Position numbers and translations under genes: made by a program
Shown: positions 40,834 through 50,161 of the stretch, one piece after another
How the letters are laid out: the number at the start of each line of letters is the position of its first letter
Numbering within the stretch: the stretch's first letter is position 1
The notes under the pieces: generated by a model
What the model was told of the DNA's origin: nothing
The model's database searches: none
What the model saw: only the letters and a program-made list of their open reading frames with translations
Assembly (NCBI GenBank): GCA_028287745.1
Contig: JAQBPB010000068.1
Coordinates: forward strand, 124,001 to 188,000
Origin: Chloroflexota bacterium
GTDB taxonomy: Bacteria; Chloroflexota; Chloroflexia; Chloroheliales; Chloroheliaceae
DNA length: 64,000 nucleotides
Reading direction: 5' to 3'

Positions 40834-42720
40834 TTAATCGTCGTTATTATCTCCATTCCTGTCCCAGTTGTCATCCCAGCTGGAACGAGGGTTAAGCTTG
40901 TAGACGCGTACATAGTCAAAGTTAGCCATAAACCCGCTGCCACCCATGGAAACCAGGCCAATCCGGGCGTTTGAACCCAGGTTATGGGTGTACGCGCCGC
41001 CTTTCTCCCAGAGCTTGCCATCCAGGCTGGTATATGGGGTGTAGACCTCTTCGGTATTGGTGATCCTTTTTACAATCCTCAGGTAGGTCCACTCACCTGG
41101 CGGGCCGACAACGGTATTGCCGTAACGGGGTTCGGCTGGTATTTCTTTAGCAAACTCGGTCTGGCGCGTGTTAAAAATGGAGACATGGACCAGCTTGATA
41201 AAGTTGTTATCATCCTTATAAATCACCATTCCCGCCTGGACAAAGTTATGGCAGCAGCCTTCCGGCGGTACATTTAACTTGACCTTTGTTTCAACCATGT
41301 ATTCACCGGCCGGGGCCATTTCGGTCAGGACGGAAGCGTTGTTGCTGTCCTTGTAAAGGTCGGCTGCCTGGGTATCAAAGCGGAAAGTGCCGCCTTCCAG
41401 GCCGTAGGTGCCAGCCGCTGGCGGCCGGACCCAGGTCCAGCGGTCGCTAAGGGTGGCTGAGTTAAACTCATCAGAGAAAGCTTTTTCCAGCCGGGCCGGT
41501 TTATCCTGTTTGGCGAAATGCGGCTCATAGCGTGTCTTTTGACCGGGCTGAGCAGCCGGGGCTGGCACCGGGGAGTCCGAAGGACCAAAACCGCCCCGCA
41601 GGACCGGCCAACCGTCCCTGGTCCAGTCTATTGGGTCCATCAGGAGCGGGCGTTTGGTGAAATCATTAGTACCGGCGAAATAAGGGTCAAAGCGGTCAAC
41701 CGCGTGGTAAACCGTCCAATCCTGGCCGTCGAAATCCTGGAAAACGGCGTTATGGCCCGGGCCCACCCACTTGTTGCCGTTCATGGTAATAACCGGCGTT
41801 CCACCGGCCCGGCCTGCTAATAGTGATACCCCGGCCCGGTCAACAAACGGCCCGAAGGGACTTGTTGCGCGTCCCACGTAGACATCATAACCGGTGAGGG
41901 GGCCGTTACAGCAGTTGGTTGCCGAAACAAAAAGGTACCAGTAACCGCCGTGCTGGTAAAGGTTAGCCCCCTCATATTTATTGTCAATCGCGATTTGCAC
42001 CTGCGTAGCCGGAAGCGAGGTAAAACCGTCATCGGTCAATTGACGGGCAGAGATGCCGCCAAAATAGCTCCCGTAGAACATGTATTTTTTCCCGCCGTAT
42101 TCAATAACTTCAGGGTCATAGACCCAGCGTTTCGAACCCGGACAGCAATCGGCCGCGTGAGGTTCTACCACCGGCGAACCATGTTCGGTCCATGGTCCGG
42201 TGGGTGTTGGCGCGGTAGCTACACCGATGGCGCTGCCGCCGCCTGGCAGGCTGGTATCGCTGGCGGTGTAATACAAATAATATTTGCCGTTAAAGTATTC
42301 AATATCAGGGGCCCATAACCCGGCATTGGGCGCAACCCAGGACGGCCTGGCAGTAAAAACATCTCCTACGTAGGTCCAGTTAACCAGGTCGCTTGAGCGG
42401 AGAATAGGCATAAAGTGGAAGTTTAAATCGGGTCCGGTGCGGTCCTCGTCGTTAAGCGGGTCGGTGGTGCAATATATATACCAGTTGTTGTCACCCGTGT
42501 TCCGGCTGCGAATAATAGAGGGGTCCGCGCAACTTTCCACCACGCCATCACCTGGCACTTTAGCCAGCAGCGGGTTCGTATAGGTAAGGTTTTTAACCTT
42601 ATCCGGTTTGTAGTCGGCGCTGGCCAGTCCGGCTGGCGCCAGGAAAAGGGTCAGGGCGAGCATGACGGCACAAAAAATATGCCAGTACCGCTGTCTAAAG
42701 CTTATAGAACTGCGCAACAT
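40834..42720 (-). CDS. Secreted glycoside hydrolase family 43 with C-terminal jelly-roll domain
   Basis: A 628-residue GH43 enzyme (arabinosidase/xylosidase/arabinanase type). The signal peptide ends near residue 36 (AGLASADY). The five-blade propeller shows the three acidic residues: base Asp in CADPSI (66), Asp in YDPEVI (202) and acid Glu in YEGANLY (250). WAPDIEYFNGKYYLYY is a typical blade motif. Residues about 400-615 form a concanavalin-like domain (SDEFNSATLSDRWTW) similar to GH43-associated C-terminal domains. The C-terminus is Asp/Asn-rich. AAAGGAG precedes the ATG. It is the last gene of the GH43/ABC block on the minus strand. Confidence 0.88.
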   Translation of the reverse strand: MLRSSISFRQRYWHIFCAVMLALTLFLAPAGLASADYKPDKVKNLTYTNPLLAKVPGDGVVESCADPSIIRSRNTGDNNWYIYCTTDPLNDEDRTGPDLNFHFMPILRSSDLVNWTYVGDVFTARPSWVAPNAGLWAPDIEYFNGKYYLYYTASDTSLPGGGSAIGVATAPTPTGPWTEHGSPVVEPHAADCCPGSKRWVYDPEVIEYGGKKYMFYGSYFGGISARQLTDDGFTSLPATQVQIAIDNKYEGANLYQHGGYWYLFVSATNCCNGPLTGYDVYVGRATSPFGPFVDRAGVSLLAGRAGGTPVITMNGNKWVGPGHNAVFQDFDGQDWTVYHAVDRFDPYFAGTNDFTKRPLLMDPIDWTRDGWPVLRGGFGPSDSPVPAPAAQPGQKTRYEPHFAKQDKPARLEKAFSDEFNSATLSDRWTWVRPPAAGTYGLEGGTFRFDTQAADLYKDSNNASVLTEMAPAGEYMVETKVKLNVPPEGCCHNFVQAGMVIYKDDNNFIKLVHVSIFNTRQTEFAKEIPAEPRYGNTVVGPPGEWTYLRIVKRITNTEEVYTPYTSLDGKLWEKGGAYTHNLGSNARIGLVSMGGSGFMANFDYVRVYKLNPRSSWDDNWDRNGDNNDD

Positions 42721-42842
42721 TGCGTATCTCCTTTTACAGCTAATGGGAATAACCGGCCAGGCCGGTGCTTCCCTGGGTCGCCTATGACTGAAACGATTTT
42801 TAAGTCTAACTGACTCTTTTTCGTTCCACCTGCTGTTAATAG

Positions 42843-44810
42843 TTAAACTGCGGTCACCCGCACTCTATCGAAGGCTGCCCCGCCCGGTCCCAGGAAGACT
42901 CCAATCCGTGTCTGACCGGCCGGTGCTTTTATCTCACCAAGGAAATGGTCTTCCCAGGCGATTGTCAGGCGGTTGCCTTGCTTGCGGAAGCGAAACTGTT
43001 GGAAGATTTGCGGGTCAAACCCGGCTGGTATAACCAGTGGTGGATCCTGGTCAGGTTGTAGAGCCCAACCGGCCGCGTGCTGGCGCAGGACCAGCCCCGG
43101 ACCGCGCTCCTTTTCGCCCCAGGCGGGATAGAAGCCATAACTTTCACCCTGACCGGGTCCTTTTAGCAAGGCATTTACTGTCAATTCGTAATTCTCCAGG
43201 GGAGGGCCTTTAGTAATAATTACCGGCTCGCTCCCGGCGGTGTTTTCCAGGTGGCCCTGACCGGCCCTTAAATTCTCTACCTGCCCCGCTTCAAGCTGCC
43301 AGCCCTGCAAAGCGGCGGTGTCCCCGGTAAAGAGGTCTTCCCAGCCCGGTGTTAAGCCAAACCCGGCAAAAGTGGCCGCCGCCGAGTGGCATAACAATCT
43401 CAGGTTGTCCGGTGCGGCCGCCAGATGTACCCGGCCCGGCACAGGAATATGGTCTAGCCATAAAACGGCCTGCTGGCCCTGGACCTCCAACCGCAAGAGA
43501 TGGTAAGCCGCCGGGTTAAAACCGGCCGGTAGGGGTAGAATTTGCTCCTGGGAGCCGGTTTCATTTGTCCAGGCCAGCCGTACCCGGCCTGCTTCCGGCT
43601 CTATCATAAAGCTTAATAGGGAAGACTCTGCCCGGTTTAACCCCAGGCCGTAAGCGCCATCGGGTTGGAAATTCTGACAGGTAAGGCTTATTTCGACCAG
43701 GAAATAACCCGTTACCAGGAGAAAAGCGGCCTCAGCCGGACCGGTCAGGCCTTGCCGGGCCGCCGTTTGACTGGCAAAAAGCCAATCTCCCTTTAAAGGC
43801 GTCCAGCCCTGCCCCGGTTTTCTCACAGTCTCTTCTAGCCGGTTAAACCCTGTAACCGAGGGTAAAGTTGGGGTAAATTGGGGCGTATAGCTGGGACCCA
43901 GCACTATCAGGCGTTCGCCTGCCCAATCCAGCGGGTCAATCGCCATTAACCGGGCGCTGCCGTCTTCCGCCCAGCGGTGATAGACGCAGTACATCTGGCG
44001 GTTATCCGGCCCGCTCACTGCCGAATTATGGCCGGGCCCGATTACCTTTCCCGGTATGGTCCGCAGCACCGGGAAGACCTTCTGCCCATCGGCAACCTGG
44101 ACCCATTCGTCCTCCCGCTCAATAGTTTCACTAACCGCATAGCTTGTCCCATAGCTGAGGTTTTGCCAGTTTCCCCCGCTAAACATTTGGTAATAGCGGT
44201 TTTTATGTTTAAGTACGAACGGCCCTTCGATAGTATGCCAGCGGACGCCGCCTTTTTCTTTGCGGGCCGGGTCGTAGACCTGCCAGTCGTACCGCGCCCG
44301 CGTCACCGGGCGCGGCCGTCCTTCCAGGGTAAAGGGGTCCAATAACCGGTCCATGACCGTACCGGTCCCGATATGGGTATGTTCAAGAAAATCGGTGGCG
44401 TAAAAAAGGTAAGTCGCGCCGTCATCATCCTGAAAGACATGGGCATCTATAGCGAAGGTTTCGGTTGTAAGAGTGTGGCCGCTGTCGGTGAAAGGCCCGG
44501 CCGGGTCGCTTGCCACCGCGACCCGCACCTGCATCAAAGTTTCGTTACCGACGCTGTAGTAAAGGTAAAAAATACCGTTATAGTAAAAGACTTCCGGAGC
44601 CCAGTACATCGTATGACCGCCCGGCAGGGGCTCCATTGCCCCGGCCAGTTGTTCCCAATTCACCAGGTCCGCCGAATGGAGGATGCCAAAGCAGCGGCCA
44701 TCGGGCTGAATTCCGGTGCAGTAAGCCCAGTATTCCCCGCAGTATTTCAGTACAAAAGGGTCAGGAAAACTGCCGGAATAAACCGGATTTAGATAAGTCT
44801 CATTATTCAA
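42843..44810 (-). CDS. Cytoplasmic glycoside hydrolase family 43
   Basis: A 655-residue GH43 enzyme without a signal peptide, hence probably intracellular. Catalytic acids are Asp17 in SFPDPFV, Asp122 in FAIDAHVF and Glu195 in HTIEGPFV. Blade motifs WAPEVFYYNGIFYLYY and GPGHNSAVSGPDNRQ match the family. From about residue 330 two beta-sandwich-like domains follow. The start is TTG at 44810 with GGGGGA about 6 nt upstream. It would cleave arabino- or xylo-oligosaccharides brought in by the adjacent importer. Confidence 0.85.
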   Translation of the reverse strand: MNNETYLNPVYSGSFPDPFVLKYCGEYWAYCTGIQPDGRCFGILHSADLVNWEQLAGAMEPLPGGHTMYWAPEVFYYNGIFYLYYSVGNETLMQVRVAVASDPAGPFTDSGHTLTTETFAIDAHVFQDDDGATYLFYATDFLEHTHIGTGTVMDRLLDPFTLEGRPRPVTRARYDWQVYDPARKEKGGVRWHTIEGPFVLKHKNRYYQMFSGGNWQNLSYGTSYAVSETIEREDEWVQVADGQKVFPVLRTIPGKVIGPGHNSAVSGPDNRQMYCVYHRWAEDGSARLMAIDPLDWAGERLIVLGPSYTPQFTPTLPSVTGFNRLEETVRKPGQGWTPLKGDWLFASQTAARQGLTGPAEAAFLLVTGYFLVEISLTCQNFQPDGAYGLGLNRAESSLLSFMIEPEAGRVRLAWTNETGSQEQILPLPAGFNPAAYHLLRLEVQGQQAVLWLDHIPVPGRVHLAAAPDNLRLLCHSAAATFAGFGLTPGWEDLFTGDTAALQGWQLEAGQVENLRAGQGHLENTAGSEPVIITKGPPLENYELTVNALLKGPGQGESYGFYPAWGEKERGPGLVLRQHAAGWALQPDQDPPLVIPAGFDPQIFQQFRFRKQGNRLTIAWEDHFLGEIKAPAGQTRIGVFLGPGGAAFDRVRVTAV

Positions 44811-44911
44811 GGATAATCCCCCGCTGTTTTGCTTACTACTCTAAAGATTCCGGCGTTTCTGGGAAGTAGGCTTTGAATGTTGTACAGCGGCAGTAGTAAC
44901 TTCAACCTGAT

Positions 44912-46288
44912 TTAAGGTTTAACTTTTGGGATTGGTTGTGGTTCGGTAGTCGGCCCGATTACCACCGGCTTACCATCTTTCCATTCAATCCGATCCAACC
45001 ACATCAACCGCCGGTCAGTCTTTAATCCGTTAGAAACTTCCCAGGCATGATAGATAATCCAGGTCTGGTCGCCCACCTGCAAGATTGTCTGGTGGCCCGG
45101 ACCAATTACCGGTGGGTTTTTAAGGGAAGTCTTAAGGATCGGATTCTCAGGCGCTTTCTGGCAGGGACCTAACGGCGACTTACAGGTAGCATAGCCTACC
45201 GCATAAGGCAACCCGGCGTAATCGTTACCTGAGAAGAACAGGTAATAATTGCCCTGGTGCTTGAACATCGTTGGTGCCTCGACCACCCGGCCTTCCCATT
45301 GCTGGTCGTTTTCTATCAGGCGGGTTGGTTTGTCACCAACAAAGCTTAAGCCGTCCGGAGCCAGTTCCTGGACATACAGGTAAGTCGACTGGCCGCAGCA
45401 ATTACCATCGTTTTTAAAGTAAAGGTAGAGCTTGCCACCATCGCTAAAAATATTTGCGTCAATGGTGCCGCCCTCCTCAACCTGGCAGACCAGCGGCTGA
45501 GTCATCGAGTCCTTGAATTTACCCTGAGGAGCGTCGCTGGTGGCAACACCCACGCATTGCTTGTTGGATGTCTTATCCCGGCCGGTATAATAAAGGACGT
45601 ACTTGGGACCAATTTTTATAACTTCCGGAGCCCAGATCAGCCCACTGACCAATTTGCCCCAGGGCGGTAGCGCGGGCATGGCTTCTGGTAAAAGCTCCCA
45701 ATTGACCAGGTCGGTTGAACTGGCGACCTGGATATTACGCCCGGAAGCATTGGTGGCATAAGCGTAAAAGGTCCCGTTATCAAGTAAAATATGGGGGTCC
45801 GGGAAATTAGATTTCAGGACAGGGTTCTGGAAGAAACCGGGTGGTACCTGCCCGGCCGGGGCCGGGGCATCCGCCACGGCCGCAGTAGTCGCCACTCCGG
45901 CCCCGGCGGTAGTAGCCTGGGCGGCCGTAGTTGCGGCCCCGGTAGTAGCCGCGCCGGTAGTTGCGGCCCCGGTAGGCGGGGCAGTTGTGGCGGCCTGGTT
46001 AGTGGCCGCGATAGTTGTGACCGCGCTAGTAGTCGGCGCGCTGGTTGTGGCAGCGACAGTTGTTACAGCGCTGGTAGTCGCTGCGGCCGTAGTGGCGGTT
46101 TGGGTAGTTGCGGCGGCAGTTGTCGTTCCTGAAGAAGCGGTAGGCTGGACGGTTTGATCTCCACAGGCCAGGAGGGCCAGCGAAAGCCAGACCAGGCAAA
46201 TGAGGGCTGGAATGCGGCCATTTACCGTACTTAGTCGAACAATTTCAACCTTGTTGTTGGTCGTATCCTTAATACCTTTCTGCTCCAT
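44912..46288 (-). CDS. Lipoprotein glycoside hydrolase family 43
   Basis: A 458-residue surface-anchored GH43. The lipobox LLAC puts the acylated Cys at about residue 42. A Thr/Ala-rich linker (TTAAATT-type repeats, about 50-145) spaces the enzyme from the membrane. The propeller shows the acidic triad in NFPDPHI, TIDANIF and VVEAPTMF. GPGHQTILQVGDQTW is a late family motif. The start lies 2 bp after the permease stop, so it is co-transcribed with the importer. The substrate is presumably arabinan- or xylan-type, not proven. Confidence 0.87.
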   Translation of the reverse strand: MEQKGIKDTTNNKVEIVRLSTVNGRIPALICLVWLSLALLACGDQTVQPTASSGTTTAAATTQTATTAAATTSAVTTVAATTSAPTTSAVTTIAATNQAATTAPPTGAATTGAATTGAATTAAQATTAGAGVATTAAVADAPAPAGQVPPGFFQNPVLKSNFPDPHILLDNGTFYAYATNASGRNIQVASSTDLVNWELLPEAMPALPPWGKLVSGLIWAPEVIKIGPKYVLYYTGRDKTSNKQCVGVATSDAPQGKFKDSMTQPLVCQVEEGGTIDANIFSDGGKLYLYFKNDGNCCGQSTYLYVQELAPDGLSFVGDKPTRLIENDQQWEGRVVEAPTMFKHQGNYYLFFSGNDYAGLPYAVGYATCKSPLGPCQKAPENPILKTSLKNPPVIGPGHQTILQVGDQTWIIYHAWEVSNGLKTDRRLMWLDRIEWKDGKPVVIGPTTEPQPIPKVKP

Positions 46289-46290
46289 AT

Positions 46291-47175
46291 CTACCCCTTT
46301 ACCCCACTTGAAATCGCACTGGCGACAATAAACCGCTGGGACAGGATGTAAATAACAAGCACCGGTACCGCCGCTATTACCGCTCCTGCCATCATCAGGC
46401 CGTATTCGGAGGTATAGGCTCCTTGCAAGCTGCGCAGGCCCACCGGAAGAGTCTGGATAGCCCGGTCCTTCAATATTAGCAACGGCCAGAGAAAATCGTT
46501 CCAGCTTGCCAGGAAGGTAATTATTCCCAGGGTTGCCAGGGCTGGTTTGGTAAGAGGCAGGACTATCTTTGAGAAAGTCTGGAAGGTATTGGCCCCGTCG
46601 ATAAAGGCGGCTTCCTCCAGTTCTTTTGGTATAGTCTGGAAAAATTGCCGCAGAAAGAAAACCCCGAACACACCACCCAACCCGGGCAAAATCGCCCCCG
46701 GGAAGGAATTTAAAAGGCCCAGGGCATTAATCGTCAGGAAGTTAGGTACGACAAACATCAGGCCCGGTAAGAATAAGGTTGCCAGCAGCAGGGCAAACAG
46801 CTTATCGCGCCCGGCAAATTCCAACCGGGCGTAAGCGTAGGCCGCCAGGGCGTCAATTGCCAGTACCAGCACGGTAGTAATGGCGGCAATCACGAAACTG
46901 TTTATGAACCAGGTGAAAATAGGCGTGGTCGGGTTATTAAGAATCGCCTGGTAATTATCAAGCGTGGGGTTGTTGGGCCACCATTGCGGGTCTCTGGTGA
47001 ACAGTTCATTCTTGGGTTTAATCGAAGTAACAAACATCCAGGCCAGCGGCAGCAAAATAATCATGGCTATTACTACCAGTAGGGTATATAGCAAAATCAA
47101 TTCTAATGTTTTCCGGCCAATTCCCACTCGCCGGCCGACAGCGGTGGAAGCTGGAGCAGCAGCTTTTACAGCCAT
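46291..47175 (-). CDS. Carbohydrate ABC transporter permease (MalG type)
   Basis: A 294-residue inner-membrane permease with six predicted membrane segments, of the CUT1 sugar-importer type. The cytoplasmic EAA loop, which contacts the ATPase, is seen in LEEAAFIDGANTFQTF followed by KIVLPLTKPAL. AAGGAGG precedes the ATG. It pairs with the MalF-type permease 19 bp upstream and the solute-binding lipoprotein. No ATPase gene is nearby; a shared one elsewhere is likely. Confidence 0.92.
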   Translation of the reverse strand: MAVKAAAPASTAVGRRVGIGRKTLELILLYTLLVVIAMIILLPLAWMFVTSIKPKNELFTRDPQWWPNNPTLDNYQAILNNPTTPIFTWFINSFVIAAITTVLVLAIDALAAYAYARLEFAGRDKLFALLLATLFLPGLMFVVPNFLTINALGLLNSFPGAILPGLGGVFGVFFLRQFFQTIPKELEEAAFIDGANTFQTFSKIVLPLTKPALATLGIITFLASWNDFLWPLLILKDRAIQTLPVGLRSLQGAYTSEYGLMMAGAVIAAVPVLVIYILSQRFIVASAISSGVKG

Positions 47176-47194
47176 AATCTTCCCTCCTTTTAAG

Positions 47195-48154
47195 CTAATC
47201 GCGTTGCCGGAAGACCCGGAAATTAACGTAAGAAATTATGACCATAATAACTGCCACCACGAAAGACATAGCGGACGCGCTACCCTGGTTATTACGTTCA
47301 AAACCTTCACGGTAAATCTGGTACATTACCGGTTCAGTTCCCCGGTCGCCGCTACCCTGGACCGGCCCGCCCTGTGTCATAAAGAACGGTTGTCCAAAAA
47401 GGTTAAAGGAAGCGATTATCGAAATGGTGATAATAAATACCAGCACTGGTTGGAGCATGGGAATGGTAATCCGGAAAAACATCTGGATTTTAGTTGCGCC
47501 GTCCACGGTAGCCGCTTCGTAGAGGTCTTTTGCGATATCTTGCAAAGCCGCCAGCAAAATTATCATATTAAAGCCCATGGTCCACCAGACGGTAGCCACA
47601 ACGATGGCAACCCAGGCGCTTGGCAAAGTTGCCAGCCAGCGTGGCGGGTCAATCCCAACTACTCGAAGGTAACTATTAATCAAACCGCCCTGGCTCTGGA
47701 AAATCCACCACCAGATTAAGGATGTAACGGCCACCGATAAGACCCAGGGGGCGAAATATATTGCCCGGAAGACATTTACAAATTTAACTTTACTGTTTAG
47801 CAGGACGGCTAATAGCAGCGGTATTACAATCAGGACAGGTACACTGTAAATTACAAACTGGACCGTATTGCCCATGGAGTTCCAGAAATTACGGAACTGG
47901 TTCGTCCCGGGTGTAAACAAGTTTATATAGTTATCAAGCCCTATGAATTTATTGGCTTCCGGCCGCAAATAATTGTACTGGTGCAAACTTACGTAAAGTC
48001 CACTGAAGAATGGGTAACCGAAAAATAGGGCGAACAAAGTCAGGTGCGGCAGGATAAACAGGTAAGGTGTAAGGGTAAATACCCGCTTTTTTCTCGTGGC
48101 TGGCATGGAAATGGCGGTTGCGCCACCTTCCCGCTGGGGGACAATTCTTGCCAT
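47195..48154 (-). CDS. Carbohydrate ABC transporter permease (MalF/UgpA type)
   Basis: A 319-residue permease with six membrane segments and an EAA loop (YEAATVDGATKIQMFFRI followed by TIPMLQPVL). The stretch PYLFILPHLTLFALFFGYPF is typical of MalF/UgpA-type partners. It lies 168 bp downstream of the solute-binding gene and 19 bp upstream of its MalG-type partner. A GAGGT lies about 8 nt before the ATG. Confidence 0.92.
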   Translation of the reverse strand: MARIVPQREGGATAISMPATRKKRVFTLTPYLFILPHLTLFALFFGYPFFSGLYVSLHQYNYLRPEANKFIGLDNYINLFTPGTNQFRNFWNSMGNTVQFVIYSVPVLIVIPLLLAVLLNSKVKFVNVFRAIYFAPWVLSVAVTSLIWWWIFQSQGGLINSYLRVVGIDPPRWLATLPSAWVAIVVATVWWTMGFNMIILLAALQDIAKDLYEAATVDGATKIQMFFRITIPMLQPVLVFIITISIIASFNLFGQPFFMTQGGPVQGSGDRGTEPVMYQIYREGFERNNQGSASAMSFVVAVIMVIISYVNFRVFRQRD

Positions 48155-48322
48155 AATAGCTACCTCGCTACAATAACCTGGCGGCAGAATTTTAAACCGC
48201 CGGAGTATTAAATAAGACCTTCCTGGGTTTTGCCTTATAGAGGGGCAGGTTTTTACCTGTCGTTACAGCCTGGAAGGCCAGAAAGCAGTTTGCTGTTTTC
48301 TGGCCCTCTTTACCTTATAACC

Positions 48323-49927
48323 TTAAGACTTGGGTTTGTCCCCAAACTTAGCCTTATTGTCGGCCAGGACTTGGTCTGCCCGTTTGGCGGCGTCATCCAG
48401 GGCGGCCTTGGGATCCGACTGGCTGCCGGACATTACGGCTGCAACGGCATTTTCCAGGGGTCCAGGTGCCAGGGCATCATTGATACCCGGGACTGACGGC
48501 TGGAAGAAGGCGTTTTCTACCGAAGGAGCGATCGAAGCCTGGGGATCCAGCGCTTTAAACTCAGCGCTGTTGCGAACGCTGTTTTTAGCCGGGATCTGAC
48601 CAGCCTTGGCCCACTCTACCGAGTTATCGCTGGTATACTTGATAAACATAGCAGCGGCGGCATCTTTACAGGCATCGGCGGCGCCTTTGGTTACCGGAAG
48701 GGTTAACTGGTGTGACCCGGCCCAGGTAGCCGGTTTAGCTCCGATGGTAGGAATGGCAGTTGCTTTGCCGGGGAACGAGACGGACGTGCCGGTAAGGCTG
48801 CTGGTCTGCCAGATGCCGTTCCAGACTATACCGACGGTGCCGGATTTGAAAGCTGCCAATTCGGCATCGGTTTCAAGCTTCGGATCGGAATATTTGCTCT
48901 GGGCGTCTTTCATCCACTGCAGGGCTTTTACGCCCGCGTCACTGTTCCAGGTCGCTTTGGTGCCGTCTGCATTGAACGCGGTACCGCCGTTTTGGTACAG
49001 CAACTGGAGGAAGATTTGCATAACTGGGAAGCCGCTGGTGATATCAAAGCCTTTCTTCCCGCCAGATGTCATAGCCGCGGCAGCTTTAGTGAACTCGTCG
49101 GCAGTCTTGGGCGGTGCGGTTAACCCGGCTGCCTTCAACATGGCTTCGTTATAGAACATTGTCATCGGGTGAATGTCCAGCGGGATACTGTAGTGTTTAC
49201 CGGCAACATCACCGGCTTTCCAGACGGCTTCAGGGAAGTCGCTGGCGGAAACACCCAATTTAGTCACCATGTCATCCATCGGGCGTAAGATGTTGTTAAA
49301 GACCTGGGTAGCCATCTGGTCGGCGTGGACAATAGCTACGTCTGGCAAAGTACCGGAAGCAGCCGCAGTTCCGAGCTGGGTATAATACTCAGCCTGGGTA
49401 GTCATGGTCACTTTTATTTTGGGGTTCTTGCTGTTGAAGCCTTCAACCAGTTTACCCATGAACGGACCATCCGGACCGGTAAAGGGGTTCCAGAAAGAAA
49501 GCGCGACGTTAGTGCAGTTGGCAGGTAATGTCAAAGCTGCGGCACTAGTTCCACCGGTAGCGGCGGTCGTGGCTGCCCCGGCGGCGGTCGTAGCTGCCCC
49601 GGCGGCGGTCGTAGCTGCCCCGGCGGCAGTAGTAGCGCCTGCGGCAGTAGTAGCGCCTGCGGCAGTAGTAGCCCCGGCGGCGGTCGTAGCGCCTGCGGCA
49701 GTTGTTGCTGCCCCGGCGGCGGTCGTAGCGCCTGCGGCAGTTGTTGCTGCCCCGGCGGCGGCGGCAGTAGTGGCAGTGCCACCGGCGGCGGTCGTTGCCA
49801 CTCCGCTGGTAGTACCGCTGGTGGTAGCGTCACCGCAGGCAGCCAGCAAGCTGGCTAAAAGAAGTGTCACCAGAATAAGGCTAAAATATGGCTTTATTCT
49901 AGTGGTTACAAAAGCATCCTTGAGCAT
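48323..49927 (-). CDS. Sugar ABC transporter solute-binding lipoprotein (family 1)
   Basis: A 534-residue lipoprotein. The lipobox LLAAC puts the anchored Cys at about residue 31. Residues about 35-125 are a low-complexity Ala/Thr/Gly linker with repeats of the ATTAAGA type. The binding domain follows, starting NCTNVALSFWNPFTGPDGP, as in family 1 carbohydrate-binding proteins. It should capture oligosaccharides released by the GH43 enzymes. The ATG at 49927 is chosen because GGAGG lies 8 nt upstream; an in-frame ATG at 49951 does not have one. It is first in the importer operon. Confidence 0.9.
   Translation of the reverse strand: MLKDAFVTTRIKPYFSLILVTLLLASLLAACGDATTSGTTSGVATTAAGGTATTAAAAGAATTAAGATTAAGAATTAAGATTAAGATTAAGATTAAGATTAAGAATTAAGAATTAAGAATTAATGGTSAAALTLPANCTNVALSFWNPFTGPDGPFMGKLVEGFNSKNPKIKVTMTTQAEYYTQLGTAAASGTLPDVAIVHADQMATQVFNNILRPMDDMVTKLGVSASDFPEAVWKAGDVAGKHYSIPLDIHPMTMFYNEAMLKAAGLTAPPKTADEFTKAAAAMTSGGKKGFDITSGFPVMQIFLQLLYQNGGTAFNADGTKATWNSDAGVKALQWMKDAQSKYSDPKLETDAELAAFKSGTVGIVWNGIWQTSSLTGTSVSFPGKATAIPTIGAKPATWAGSHQLTLPVTKGAADACKDAAAAMFIKYTSDNSVEWAKAGQIPAKNSVRNSAEFKALDPQASIAPSVENAFFQPSVPGINDALAPGPLENAVAAVMSGSQSDPKAALDDAAKRADQVLADNKAKFGDKPKS
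49549..49800 (-). repeat. In-frame tandem repeat coding the Ala/Thr/Gly linker
   Basis: Within the solute-binding protein gene, 18- and 21-bp units such as GCCCCGGCGGCGGTCGTAGC recur (plus-strand reading), coding ATTAAG(A) units. The unit lengths are multiples of three, so copy changes would alter linker length without frameshift. Confidence 0.7.
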
Positions 49928-50161
49928 ATTATCTTCCTCCATTGGAACCATATTTGCACAAAATACCCAAAATAAGCTAAGGTCTTGAAAATATCTTTAC
50001 CATGAAGTAAAGCTATATTAACAAGTTCATGACTACCGGTACACAACTTAGTGTACCAATTGGTTAAATTAACCGGCAGCACTTACTGGTTAAACTGGTA
50101 GTATGCCTGGGTTTAATTTAATCTATGATGTTGGTTGAGACGGTTAGTTGTTACGTTCCAC
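49928..50161. promoter_or_regulatory. Promoter/operator region of the sugar importer operon
   Basis: It holds the palindromes GGTACAC N6 GTGTACC (50038-50057) and GGTTAAATTAACC (50062-50074). GGTTTAATTTAATCTA (50110-50125) shares its core with repeats upstream of the regulator gene. These are candidate sites for the ArsR-type regulator. Confidence 0.5.

Noticed and set aside
49549..49800. CRISPR-like repeats
   Set aside because: The units are contiguous, in frame and coding, with no unique spacers.
49404..49988. 194-codon Ala/Val-rich open frame opposite the solute-binding gene
   Set aside because: It is the antisense reading of the linker repeat and has no independent support.
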